From contig NZ_JAAGKM010000025.1 of the NCBI RefSeq assembly GCF_019308355.1, forward strand, positions 1 through 40,088: a stretch of 40,088 nt of DNA. Direction: 5' to 3'. The notes beneath the pieces are model-generated. The model made no database searches and was not told where the DNA came from. It saw nothing but the letters and a program-made list of their open reading frames with translations. Position 1 is the first letter of the stretch. Each line of letters opens with the position of its first letter. Below, in pieces: positions 24,422 through 32,268 of the stretch. The stretch comes from Empedobacter falsenii. Its GTDB lineage: Bacteria > Bacteroidota > Bacteroidia > Flavobacteriales > Weeksellaceae. A program made the translations under genes and the position numbers.

Positions 24422-25444
24422 TTATTGGTTAAATTCTATAATCAGTTGGTTTAATGCTCTGAACTCAGCGGCTATACCTCCTGGAGAAAATGTAGTAACA
24501 TCGCAGGGAGCATCATTCCATTTGAGTTTCAATCCGTCCATACCACTACTCATTCCGTTTGCCCAAATATGTGTACACCCCTCATTATTGCCAAGGTTAT
24601 TGGGCTCATCCTGAATATTCGCATTACTTGCAAAGTTTTGCTGTACGGTTGTTGCGTTGCTCCAGTTGTGTTTAGAGTTTTCTCCAGTAATCCAATAAAA
24701 TTCGATTGGGATCCCCGGAGCAGGCTGATTGGCTGGAGAATAAGACATATTGATAGCTTTGTTGTTTCCTATCCAGATGTTGTTTCTTAGATTACCATAA
24801 CCACTATTAGAGCCGTTGATAATATTATTTCTTACAAAAGTTTCTTCGGCATCAGAAGTAATGGTTAACAAATACCCGTTTAAAGTTTTTCCTACATTAT
24901 AGGCGGTTCCCCAATTGGCACCTCCTGTTCCTGGACTGCTACCACTGGTACCATTATTACCGCTTGTATAGACACAGTAGTAATGGCCGTTTCCTGCCGT
25001 CCACTGTGTACATCCTCTCTTTGTAAATGTTAGACCATCAACAACAACTGAGCTGGCGGCACTCGAAGCAATTCCATTCGGAGTATATCCTAGAATAGAA
25101 GGAATTACTCCATCTGATACTACATACGTTCTGGATCCTAATCCTGTTGGTTGCCATTTGTTGTCAGCCCAAAAGTAATATCCGGGTGCTACATCTGTTG
25201 CAGGGTTTGTGCTAGTAGTCTTTGTGTTGTATACCAACATCCCTTCTGTTGCAGGATTTACAAGTGGAGCCCAAACATTGGTAGCTGTTAGCTCTACCTG
25301 TGGGGCAAGAAATCCTTTGTCGGAAGACACTACATCCAACACGGCAGAGGTATGGGGAGATTCGATGCCTATGCCGACCTGCCCGAATGCTATGTTTGAT
25401 ACACAAACAAAAGCAAATATAGATTTGTATATTGATTTTTTCAT
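24422..25444 (-). CDS. Secreted C-type-lectin-like protein, EPN type
   Basis: This 340-residue protein has a signal peptide (MKKSIYKSIFAFVCVSNIAFG). An N-terminal fibre-like region with SAVLDVVSSDKGFLAPQVEL follows, a motif common in Bacteroidota surface proteins. A C-type lectin-like domain runs from about residue 140. It has GYLLTITSDAEETFV, IWIGNN, WITGE, DEPNNLGNNEGC (EPN at 280-282), KWNDAPC (WND at 309-311) and cysteines 145, 157, 290 and 314. EPN with WND is the mannose/glucose-type calcium site in animal lectins. It is the last gene of a three-paralogue run, 21 bases after the previous one. Confidence 0.85.
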   Translation of the reverse strand: MKKSIYKSIFAFVCVSNIAFGQVGIGIESPHTSAVLDVVSSDKGFLAPQVELTATNVWAPLVNPATEGMLVYNTKTTSTNPATDVAPGYYFWADNKWQPTGLGSRTYVVSDGVIPSILGYTPNGIASSAASSVVVDGLTFTKRGCTQWTAGNGHYYCVYTSGNNGTSGSSPGTGGANWGTAYNVGKTLNGYLLTITSDAEETFVRNNIINGSNSGYGNLRNNIWIGNNKAINMSYSPANQPAPGIPIEFYWITGENSKHNWSNATTVQQNFASNANIQDEPNNLGNNEGCTHIWANGMSSGMDGLKLKWNDAPCDVTTFSPGGIAAEFRALNQLIIEFNQ

Positions 25445-25465
25445 AAATTTTTAATATTTAATAAT

Positions 25466-26407
25466 TTAGTAAGCATCCTGAAATTCTACGATTACATCCT
25501 TGGCATTTGTTGCGGTTACACCATCTCTGTCAGCCCATTTTCTGGTTCCAGTTGACATTATATATGCAGCGCCATTTGCACTAACAATGCTTGGCATTCC
25601 AGTGTCAAAGTTTTGTTGTACCGTTGCTCCTCCAGCAACCTCCCAATTTACAGCCCATTGTTCCCCGGTAATCCATTTGTAGCGATATCTGTTGAAAGGG
25701 GTATCGTTGTTGTTTCCATCCAACGGAATGTAGCGGCTCTGGAATTTGTTGTAGCCCAGCCAAATATTAGTAGCTAAACTTTTAGCTGTAATGATGTTGG
25801 TCGTAATCCAGTTTCTTTCCGTATCGGATGTGATGGTAACCAAATAACCGCCTCTGTTTTGTGCAAAGTTATATGCTTGTGCCCATGTCCTATCACTGGA
25901 AGCTGTATAAGCACAGTAAGTATGGTCATTACCCCCAGCGCTTACAGACCATTTTACACAACCTTTTTTATTCCAGGTTGCACCACCATAACTAATGGTT
26001 CCAGTGGAGTTATCCGCAGTGATACCAGTATTGTTAGGTGTATATCCCAAAAGTTCTACATCTATTTTTTGTTGGAAGAGATAAGAGTTTGCAATTTTTC
26101 CCATGGGATTCCACTGGTTATTGTACCAGTAATAATGCCCTGGTGTTACATTGGTATTGGGATTAGGATTGGTTGTTGTACTGGTATTGTATACTAATAA
26201 CCCGTCTTTTGGTGAAGTAATGGTTGCTACATCGGTAGCTGATAATGCTACATTGGGCAAAGACGCACCTTTATTGGCAGCATCCAGTTGCAACATTGCA
26301 GATGCAACTATTGCCGGAGGGGTTGCTGTATTGGTCATCTGAACCTGTGCAGATGTGCCTATGCCAAAAGCTATACTGAATACTATAGCAAGATATATGT
26401 TTTTCAT
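25466..26407 (-). CDS. Secreted C-type-lectin-like protein, binding motif lost
   Basis: The ATG at 26407 gives 313 residues starting with the signal peptide MKNIYLAIVFSIAFGIGTSA. Frames further upstream run into the preceding gene and are not the start. The layout equals its neighbours: MLQLDAANKGASLPNVALSA, then a lectin-like domain with GYLVTITSDTERNWI, IWLGYN and WITGEQW. At the sugar site it reads DTGMPSIVSANG with no EPN or QPD, and KWADRDG in place of WND. The last two cysteines are missing. It probably does not bind sugar in the calcium-dependent way, or it binds another ligand. Confidence 0.82.
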   Translation of the reverse strand: MKNIYLAIVFSIAFGIGTSAQVQMTNTATPPAIVASAMLQLDAANKGASLPNVALSATDVATITSPKDGLLVYNTSTTTNPNPNTNVTPGHYYWYNNQWNPMGKIANSYLFQQKIDVELLGYTPNNTGITADNSTGTISYGGATWNKKGCVKWSVSAGGNDHTYCAYTASSDRTWAQAYNFAQNRGGYLVTITSDTERNWITTNIITAKSLATNIWLGYNKFQSRYIPLDGNNNDTPFNRYRYKWITGEQWAVNWEVAGGATVQQNFDTGMPSIVSANGAAYIMSTGTRKWADRDGVTATNAKDVIVEFQDAY

Positions 26408-26418
26408 AAGTTGCAATT

Positions 26419-27399
26419 TTAATTTTGATATTCTACAATAAGATATGATACCGGTTTGGTGTCGATAGTGGTATTGTTGCAATTGGTATCGTACCATAAT
26501 CTGGTGCTGCTTTTTGATGTAGCTGATATATGAGCACAACCTTCCGTACCACCATTGTTATCAGGTTGGTTTACATCAAAGTTAAATTCAAAACTGGAAT
26601 TTTTATAATACGGAGCTGTTGTTATTCCTGCACGTTCCCAGGCAACCATAGATACCTCTCCTGTAATCCATGTAAATTTCTGAGGATTTCCGGGATAGGT
26701 TATTTTGTTGAAGCCCAACCATACGTTATTTTGGTTTTGTGAAGGTAAAGAAGTAGAAAGAAGGTTGTTTTTTACAAAATCCCATTCCTCTGTGCTGGTA
26801 ATTGTAGCCATGTAGCCATTCAGATTTTTGGCAATCGTGAAAGCTGTTGTCCAATTTGTACCAACAGCTGCATTTGTGGTGTTATCGGTAAGACTATATC
26901 CGCAAAATGAGTGATTGTTGCCTGTAGTAAATTTGTAGCATCCTGCTTTGGTCGCTTTTATATTGCCATAAACATATTCAGCAGGTGCTGTAGCCATGCT
27001 TCCTTCCGGCACGTACCCTAATGTTGATGTGCTGATATCTGTTATTGCATAGTTTTGGATTGTATTAGAGCTTTTCTGCCAAGGAATCCAACTCAAACCA
27101 CTCCAGTAATAATATCCTTTGCCTATTGTTGCATTGGTATTATACACTAAAAGCCCTGGTTTCAAATCGGCTGTGATAGTAGTAGTAGTAATAGGAGTTC
27201 TGGAGGTAAGGGAAGTTAAAGCTACTCTGGGACCCAAAAATCCTTTGGTTTCGGCATGTACATCCAAAATGGATGAAGGATGGGGGAAATCATTTGGGAT
27301 TGTAGTATCTGTCGATATAATCCCAACTGCTTTTCCTGTTTGTCCATATGAACAAACTGCTATCAGTAAAAGAGCTGATGTTAATATATTTTTTATCAT
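26419..27399 (-). CDS. Secreted C-type-lectin-like protein, QPD type
   Basis: The ATG at 27399 is preferred to the TTG at 27405. The protein has 326 residues with signal peptide MIKNILTSALLLIAVCSYG. It shares the fibre-like SILDVHAETKGFLGPRVALTS segment, then a lectin-like domain with GYMATITSTEEWDFV, VWLGFN and WITGE. The sugar-site motif is NQPDNNGGTEGC (QPD near 278-280, galactose-type in animal lectins) with WYD near 302-304, and all four cysteines are present. It lies 11 bases before the next paralogue. An inverted repeat AGGTTAT...ATAACCT (27413-27433) stands just upstream. Confidence 0.85.
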   Translation of the reverse strand: MIKNILTSALLLIAVCSYGQTGKAVGIISTDTTIPNDFPHPSSILDVHAETKGFLGPRVALTSLTSRTPITTTTITADLKPGLLVYNTNATIGKGYYYWSGLSWIPWQKSSNTIQNYAITDISTSTLGYVPEGSMATAPAEYVYGNIKATKAGCYKFTTGNNHSFCGYSLTDNTTNAAVGTNWTTAFTIAKNLNGYMATITSTEEWDFVKNNLLSTSLPSQNQNNVWLGFNKITYPGNPQKFTWITGEVSMVAWERAGITTAPYYKNSSFEFNFDVNQPDNNGGTEGCAHISATSKSSTRLWYDTNCNNTTIDTKPVSYLIVEYQN

Positions 27400-27508
27400 G
27401 TTCAAAAATTTTAGGTTATTATTTAGATAACCTGTTGTGTATTATTAGCAAAGCATTAAATAAGTGTTAAAAACTAAACACTTTAAATTTTTGTTGTGTA
27501 ATTAATTT

Positions 27509-27582
27509 GTCCTTGTCAAGAGAAACGACGAAGCAATCCGTTGTACTTAATTAGGGCTTGCTTCCTTTCGCTCGCAAGGACG
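27509..27582. repeat. REP-like palindromic element
   Basis: The segment opens near GTCCTTGTCAAGAG, includes CGACGAAGCAATCCG (about 27526-27540) and closes with GCTTGCTTCC and GCAAGGACG. The two sides are diverged reverse complements, resembling the widespread 'CGTCATTGCGAGGAACGAAGCAATCC' type of short dispersed palindrome. It overlaps the last codons of the gene ending at 27516. Confidence 0.5.
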
Positions 27583-28256
27583 GGCGGTGGGCGGATTCTG
27601 CCCGCAATTAAAAATTTGACATTTTTATAAACAGATGGGGAATCAGTGGTTTCTTGCTGATGGTAAGCAAAGAAGAGCTGTTTTATAGTTTCGGAAGGTG
27701 ATACAGATAGTTTAATGTTGTGATTGGAAGAGGGCGAAAAGGCAGAAGCGTAATTGGTATTAAAATGTATAAACTGCTGTGGGTTGCCGTCCTTTATGTA
27801 TATTTTGTATTTTTTTTGTTGGTTTTCTTCCTTATGTACTTTATTGTTTTGTGTTTTTTCTTTTTTCGGTTTGGGTGTATTTTTGGCGTATTGTTTTACG
27901 TTTTTGGAAGTTTTTTGGATATATACAATTTTGGTACTTCCAAGCTCTTCCAACCCAGAAACGGAGGTTCCTTCTAAAATAAAGATTTTGCTTTTTTCTA
28001 TAGTAGATATTGTTGTTCTTTCAATATCTATATCACTAGATACTTCTCCCACAACTGTTGTTCCACTCGCAATAAATAGTTTGGTGGGTGTTATCAGTTT
28101 CTGTGTTAGGGTAGCATCTTGCGATACATATAAAATAGCGTCACCAGTAGTATAAATCTGCGCATAAGAGAATAGAGAAAAAAGAGAACACAAAAACACC
28201 AAAAGGGTATTACAACCCTTTCGGATAAATGTTTTTATGTAGAAACTCTTTTTCAT
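27516..28256 (-). CDS. Secreted hypothetical protein leading the lectin operon (246 aa)
   Basis: The N-terminus has a long signal peptide (charged MKKSFYIKTFIRKGCN, then LLVFLCSLFSLFSYA). A strand-rich region follows, with GDAILYVSQDATL and TKLFIASGTTVVGEV. A lysine-rich stretch (KPKKEKTQNNKVHKEENQQKK, about residues 130-150) comes next, then a more ordered end. The final roughly 25 residues (RPPPVLASERKQALI and on) are encoded by the REP-like element, so the original C-terminus was probably different. The family is unknown. It is the first gene of the minus-strand run with the three lectin-like proteins. Confidence 0.65.
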   Translation of the reverse strand: MKKSFYIKTFIRKGCNTLLVFLCSLFSLFSYAQIYTTGDAILYVSQDATLTQKLITPTKLFIASGTTVVGEVSSDIDIERTTISTIEKSKIFILEGTSVSGLEELGSTKIVYIQKTSKNVKQYAKNTPKPKKEKTQNNKVHKEENQQKKYKIYIKDGNPQQFIHFNTNYASAFSPSSNHNIKLSVSPSETIKQLFFAYHQQETTDSPSVYKNVKFLIAGRIRPPPVLASERKQALIKYNGLLRRFS

Positions 28257-28275
28257 CGGTTTTGGTTGGTTGAAA

Positions 28276-28479
28276 TAGTCTGCTTTAGACTATTATTTTA
28301 TCTTATTGTATTGTAATACAATATTATTTAAGATGTAAGTAATTGAAATTGGTTTTATTTAAAAGAAAAATGCAAAAACATTAAATCAAATTATTTTAAT
28401 TTAAAACACTATTGCATAAATGTTTGGAGTTATCAAGAAAAGAATTATCTTTGCTTCGAAAGTAGTCTAAAGCAGACTA
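28276..28479. promoter_or_regulatory. Candidate invertible promoter segment
   Basis: TAGTCTGCTTTAGACTA (28276-28292) and its reverse complement TAGTCTAAAGCAGACTA (28463-28479) bound 170 bases. Inside, TTTG (28423-28426), a 19-base spacer and TATCTTTG (28446-28453) form an excellent promoter pointing right, toward the recombinase gene. No TAnnTTTG promoter points left toward the lectin operon at 28256. Inversion would turn the promoter toward the lectins. A further near-palindrome lies at 28305-28322. Because each 17-mer is itself nearly symmetric, the pair could instead be two operator sites. Confidence 0.5.
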
Positions 28480-28530
28480 CTTTTATTATCTTAAATTCGT
28501 TGAGAAATAACACGATTAAAACTCAACGAA

Positions 28531-29501
28531 ATGACATTTGAATTCTTTTTGCCTGAAAAAGGTATTGTAAAAAACATCCACTTAAACCTTACCGACCAAC
28601 AACAAAACAGAACCTATACTTTTCGTACACAATTAAGAATTTCTGAAAAAGATTGGGACAAAAACAAACAACGTCCTTCGAATATCTATCTGAAAAAGTA
28701 TAAAAAACTAAATAGTACACTCGATATCCTAAAAATAGAATTAGCTGAAAGTATTCGATTCAAACGCGAAGAAAACAAACAATTACCTCAAAGATCTATA
28801 TCTAAAAAAATAAAAGATATTTGTTCTAAACAAAAGAAAAAACTTCCTGAAAATTCATTACTCTTTTATATGAAGTGGTATATTGAAACAAAAAAGGAAC
28901 TCATCTGCAATTCCACATATAAACGATATAAAGTATTTTATCACCTGATGGAACGTTTCGAGGGTTTTGTCTGTAAAAAACTTTATGTAGAAGAAATCAA
29001 TTCGGATTTCATTCGGGAATTTATGATTTTCGGGAAAGAGGAAGAATACAGTGAGAATACGATCTATAGAACCATTCATTTTGTAAAGACAATCTTGAAT
29101 TTTGCAGAGCGAAAAAGCATAAGAACTTGTGTAAGAGAGCTGGAACTTCGACGAGAAAAACAAAGAAAAGAAATCATTACGCTTACCACCTATACAATGA
29201 AAAAATAAAACAAATTGGGCAATATGCAGGTATTAATGAAAAAATAAAAGCAAGAAAACGTATTGGTTTCAGAACCAGAAATGTTGAAGTTCAAAAATAT
29301 GAGGTAATAACCAGTCATATCGGAAGACGTAGCTTTGCTACCAATTTCTATGGAAAAATCCCTACTCCCTTATTAATGGAAGCTACCGGACACAGTACGG
29401 AACAGATGTTTTTACGGTACATTAATCCTACTAATAATGAGAGAATTCTTGCTTTGGGAGATTATTTTGATAGAGTGTATGAGGAAAGAATGGCGGTATG
29501 A
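28531..29501 (+). pseudogene. Tyrosine recombinase (integrase), internally deleted
   Basis: Two frames carry one gene. Frame 28531-29208 has the arm-binding and SAM-like core-binding domains through ELELRREKQRKEIITL. Frame 29127-29501 resumes with YNEKIKQIGQYAG and holds SHIGRRSFATNFYGKIPTPLLMEATGHSTEQMFLRYI (the H-x-x-R box, the second His and the catalytic Tyr). Family members have about 80 residues between these points, including the first catalytic Arg (TGQR region) and the Lys. They are missing, and the reading frame is broken at about 29180. The enzyme cannot be active from this copy. Confidence 0.85.
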
Positions 29502-29571
29502 GGAATCAGAATTTAAGAATGAAATAGAAAAAGAGTGGAAAAATTATTTTTTTTACTGGCAGATTTACTGG

Positions 29572-29662
29572 ATTAAAAATACCTTCACCAATCACAATTA
29601 TAAAAACCAGCGACAATCAAGCGACATTCTTTTTACATTTTATTAGATAAAACGGATAGTTT
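29572..29662 (+). repeat. Direct repeat R1 (pair with 31258-31350)
   Basis: About 90 bases beginning ATTAAAAATACCTTCA and containing ATTCTTTTTACATTTTATTA and TAAAACGGATA recur at 31258-31350, with roughly three quarters identity by eye. The right part is the 3' end of the small gene at 29617. The pair flanks the Fic locus. Confidence 0.65.
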
Positions 29663-29844
29663 TCTTGTACCTCGATAATTTCATATAAACCGTATTTTCC
29701 AAATTCTTCTTCTATGATTTCTTTGTCGTAAAAGAAAATTTTAACTCCTCCAAACATTTCAAATCTGTCTTTACTAATGTAAGTTCCTTGTCCATACGTT
29801 TGAGCTTCCTTTGTTATTGAAGAAGCAAATATAAATTTCTTCAT
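29617..29844 (-). CDS. Small hypothetical protein (75 aa)
   Basis: This 75-residue protein begins MKKFIFASSITKEAQTYGQG and ends ENYPFYLIKCKKNVA. I recognise no domain. A fragment encoding a very similar C-terminus (NYPFYIIKCKKN) lies at 31303-31362, so the gene belongs to a duplicated family. It follows the Fic gene by 46 bases on the same strand and could be a partner, but nothing in the sequence shows an antitoxin. Confidence 0.5.
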   Translation of the reverse strand: MKKFIFASSITKEAQTYGQGTYISKDRFEMFGGVKIFFYDKEIIEEEFGKYGLYEIIEVQENYPFYLIKCKKNVA

Positions 29845-29890
29845 TTCAATTAGTTAAACTTATATCAGGTTTCTTTTTATTTCAAAGTCT

Positions 29891-30976
29891 TTATTTTTCT
29901 TCTAAAATTTTCAGTAGCTGTTGGTTCAAATATAATTTTTCTTTTCCCACTTTTACTGATTTCAAAAATCCGTTTTCTTCCAATATTATCAAATAATTTC
30001 CTACAGTCTTTAAACTTCCAATGTTTTCATCAATCAAGTGTTGACGTTTTGTGTAAGGCAAACGGAATAAAATTTCAATTAAGTCTTTGGAATAAATTTT
30101 TGGTAATTTCGTTTTGATTTCGTTTGCTGTTTTTTCCATTGCTGTTGTAATTTTATTTAGTCGCTCTAAACCTTTTAATGAAGTTTCTTCAATCATATCC
30201 AACATATACAAAATGAAATTTTCCCACTCATTATTTTCAGTTACCTTTCGCAAACGGTTGTAGTATTCTGCCTTGTTTTTTATAATGTACTCGCTCAAAT
30301 AAATTGCAGGTGTATCCAACAAGCCCGAAAGCTTGAGATACAACAACAGTAAAATTCTTCCCGTTCTTCCGTTGCCATCTGAAAATGGATGAATGGCTTC
30401 AAATTGATAGTGCATTAATGCCATTTTGATAAGTGGATCTATACTGTCGTTTTCGTTGATGAACTTTTCCAGACTAGCTAACTTCTCACGAATAATAGCT
30501 TCGCCACTTGGTGGTGTATAAATCACTTCACCTTTTGTGTTACTCAAGGTAGTGCCTGGCGTATTGCGAATAGAAGCCGAATTTTGTTTAATACACTGAA
30601 CTATACTTACGCAAAGATTTGTTGTAATGAATGGCTTTTTTTTGAGTTGTTCTAAACCTAACCAAAGTGCCTCTTTATAACTCAAAACTTCTTTAGTAGC
30701 AGAATTATCATTTTTTTTGTCAGCAACCAAGGATTTGTAAAGTTCATCGGTTGTCGTAATAATATTTTCTACCTCCGAACTTGCCTTTGCCTCTTGCAAA
30801 TAAATAGTGTCTAAAAACAAAGTAGGATTTGGTAAGTTCAACAAAGTTCCTTTCAGTTGAGCCAATGCTCTACCTGCTGAAATAGTTTTGCGAAGTATTT
30901 CTTTTGTTTCTATGTCTACCTTTGGTGGAAGCAAAGGCAAGTCGTTATACGGTATTTTTCGGTCAAATTTTCTCAT
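29891..30976 (-). CDS. Fic family protein (AMP-transferase type, class II self-inhibited)
   Basis: I chose ATG 30976 over TTG 30985, giving 361 residues. The Fic motif HPFSDGNGRTGR (residues 196-207) has all catalytic positions. Upstream, SSEVEN (from residue 66) fits the inhibitory-helix pattern (S/T)xxxE(G/N), so the enzyme carries its own inhibitor. A C-terminal winged-helix region (FRLPYTKRQHLIDENIGSLKTVGNYL) suggests DNA binding. Such proteins transfer AMP to target hydroxyls; the target here is unknown. Repeated operator-like sites upstream suggest autoregulation. Confidence 0.9.
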   Translation of the reverse strand: MRKFDRKIPYNDLPLLPPKVDIETKEILRKTISAGRALAQLKGTLLNLPNPTLFLDTIYLQEAKASSEVENIITTTDELYKSLVADKKNDNSATKEVLSYKEALWLGLEQLKKKPFITTNLCVSIVQCIKQNSASIRNTPGTTLSNTKGEVIYTPPSGEAIIREKLASLEKFINENDSIDPLIKMALMHYQFEAIHPFSDGNGRTGRILLLLYLKLSGLLDTPAIYLSEYIIKNKAEYYNRLRKVTENNEWENFILYMLDMIEETSLKGLERLNKITTAMEKTANEIKTKLPKIYSKDLIEILFRLPYTKRQHLIDENIGSLKTVGNYLIILEENGFLKSVKVGKEKLYLNQQLLKILEEK

Positions 30977-30992
30977 ATTGTTCAAGTGTAAG

Positions 30993-31074
30993 TTTTACTC
31001 TCGTCTTTAATACGAGGGTAAAAATACAAAAAAATCGCTCTCGTTAGTGTAATGCAGGTAAAAATTACTCTCGT
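30993..31074 (-). promoter_or_regulatory. Iterated operator sites upstream of fic
   Basis: The half-site ACGAGRG occurs four times. On the minus strand it lies at 31004-30998, 31044-31038 and 31074-31068. On the plus strand it lies at 31012-31018. The first pair forms an inverted repeat (30993-31004 with 31012-31023, one mismatch, 7-base spacer). The sites probably bind the Fic protein's own winged helix or another regulator. No full consensus promoter was found. Confidence 0.55.
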
Positions 31075-31257
31075 TCAATTTGTACAGTTGGTAGAATGTG
31101 TAGCGCCATAATCAAAAATTTCTGTCAGCTTACAATGTCTAATAGTTATTGATTAGAAAGAATGATTCTGACTTTATCTTATTACTATAGCATAACGCTC
31201 TGTTACAATGATCACCAACAAGTTGCAAACAGAAATATTTTCCAACAAATTAACTAA
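31075..31257. other. Non-coding stretch upstream of the fic operators
   Basis: No supported frame or RNA gene was found in these bases. Together with the fragments to its right it forms a gene-free interval of about 600 bases between fic and the cysteine hydrolase gene. Confidence 0.4.
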
Positions 31258-31350
31258 ATTAAAAATACCTTCAACGAGCAGGATTGTAAAAAATAACAGT
31301 AATTAAATGGTATTCTTTTTACATTTTATTATATAAAACGGATAATTTCC
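31258..31350 (+). repeat. Direct repeat R2 (pair with 29572-29662)
   Basis: This is the second copy of the roughly 90-base repeat described at 29572. It starts ATTAAAAATACCTTCA and contains ATTCTTTTTACATTTTATTA. With R1 it brackets the fic gene and the 75-residue gene, as expected from a duplication or an insertion by recombination between copies. Confidence 0.6.
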
Positions 31351-31362
31351 AGTTATACCTGT
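31303..31362 (-). pseudogene. 3' fragment of a 29617-like gene
   Basis: The minus strand encodes VVDVTGITGNYPFYIIKCKKN followed by a stop at 31303-31305. It matches the C-terminus of the 75-residue protein encoded at 29617-29844. The upstream part is lost at a junction with an amidohydrolase fragment near 31360. Confidence 0.6.
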
Positions 31363-31440
31363 CACATCAACAACCCTAAATTTCCGCTTGTAGAGAACAA
31401 CAGTTATTTACTACCCAAGTTTACAGCAAAGGGTTATCTA
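31363..31440 (+). pseudogene. 5' fragment of an amidohydrolase paralogue
   Basis: The plus strand encodes HINNPKFPLVENNSYLLPKF and then TAKGYL before a stop. It corresponds to residues 9-34 of the intact amidohydrolase at 37614 (HIINPKFPLVENN and on) at about 80% nucleotide identity. A matching 3' fragment lies at 34053-34091. The block between them seems to have replaced the middle of a second amidohydrolase gene. Confidence 0.65.
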
Positions 31441-31584
31441 TCTTTCTGATAAATACGGCTGCCTTTTAGAGGTTTTTCGCAATCTAAAAGATTATGATTT
31501 GCACCTTCTCTACACCATTCCTACTTTCGGTACGAAACGCATTTTGCACCTGCAACGGATAACAACAATGTCTGTTTTAATTCC

Positions 31585-32241
31585 TTATTCACTAATAAAT
31601 TCAGAAGTGGTCAAATGTTCCCCAAAATGATGAACAATTTCATTCAAAACATAATCTTGTTGTTTTCTATTAAAAGCCGAAGTCGCATCTGAAATTATAA
31701 AAGTGTTATAACCTTTGTCGTGAGCATCACGCAAAGTACTTTCCACGCAAACGTGCGTAGCATAACCGACTAAATAAAGGTTTTCGATTTTATTGTTACG
31801 CAAATAAGCATCTAAATTGGAGCCTGTAAATCCACTTGCTCCTATTCTTCCAGTAACAATAAATTCGCCTTCTATCGGTTTTACGGTTTCATAAAACTGC
31901 GAACCAAATTCGTTTACCGGAAAAGTCCCTGCATTTGGAATAGCTTTTCTCAAACCACTTTTACCGTTGGCTAATTCAGGATAACCTTTTTCAAAACGTA
32001 AACCAACGTGAACAACTTCTATTCCGTTTTTTTGAGCGTATTCCAACGCCTTTTCAATATTGTCAATGGAAGTCTGCATCATTTCCCTGTCCTTTACCAA
32101 AGCTTTATTGAGTTTTCCATCTTTATGCATCCATTCGTTTTGTGTTTCAATAAGGATTAAAGCTGATTTTCCTCGTTTTTGTGCATTTGTTTTACTTGCC
32201 ATTGTCATAACTGTTAGAATTAATAAAAAGAAATTTTTCAT
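31585..32241 (-). CDS. Secreted cysteine hydrolase (isochorismatase-like)
   Basis: I chose ATG 32241 over the TTG at 32265, giving 218 residues. The signal peptide MKNFFLLILTVMTMASKTNA precedes an isochorismatase-like hydrolase. The nucleophile is in YATHVCVESTLRDAHDKGY (VCV Cys) and the usual cis-peptide region precedes it. The normal catalytic Asp is replaced by Glu in LILIETQNEW, and the Lys region reads TGRIGASGF with Arg. The changed residues may alter the substrate. It is divergent from merR and shares its operators. Confidence 0.82.
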   Translation of the reverse strand: MKNFFLLILTVMTMASKTNAQKRGKSALILIETQNEWMHKDGKLNKALVKDREMMQTSIDNIEKALEYAQKNGIEVVHVGLRFEKGYPELANGKSGLRKAIPNAGTFPVNEFGSQFYETVKPIEGEFIVTGRIGASGFTGSNLDAYLRNNKIENLYLVGYATHVCVESTLRDAHDKGYNTFIISDATSAFNRKQQDYVLNEIVHHFGEHLTTSEFISE

Positions 32242-32268
32242 TTTAAAATTGAATTTAATTATCAATAA

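Noticed and set aside
24422-28155. Plus-strand frames of 60-133 codons opposite the lectin genes
   Set aside because: They are antisense shadows of well-supported secreted proteins and show no start or domain signals.
31120-31257. Integron attC-like site (GCTCTGTTAC with GTTGCAAAC)
   Set aside because: The core sites and paired arms of attC are not present, and there is no integron integrase nearby.
31450-31575. Plus-strand frame DKYGCLLEVFRNLKDYDLHL and on, as part of the amidohydrolase relic
   Set aside because: It has no convincing match to the intact amidohydrolase beyond KYG and runs antisense into the cysteine hydrolase gene.
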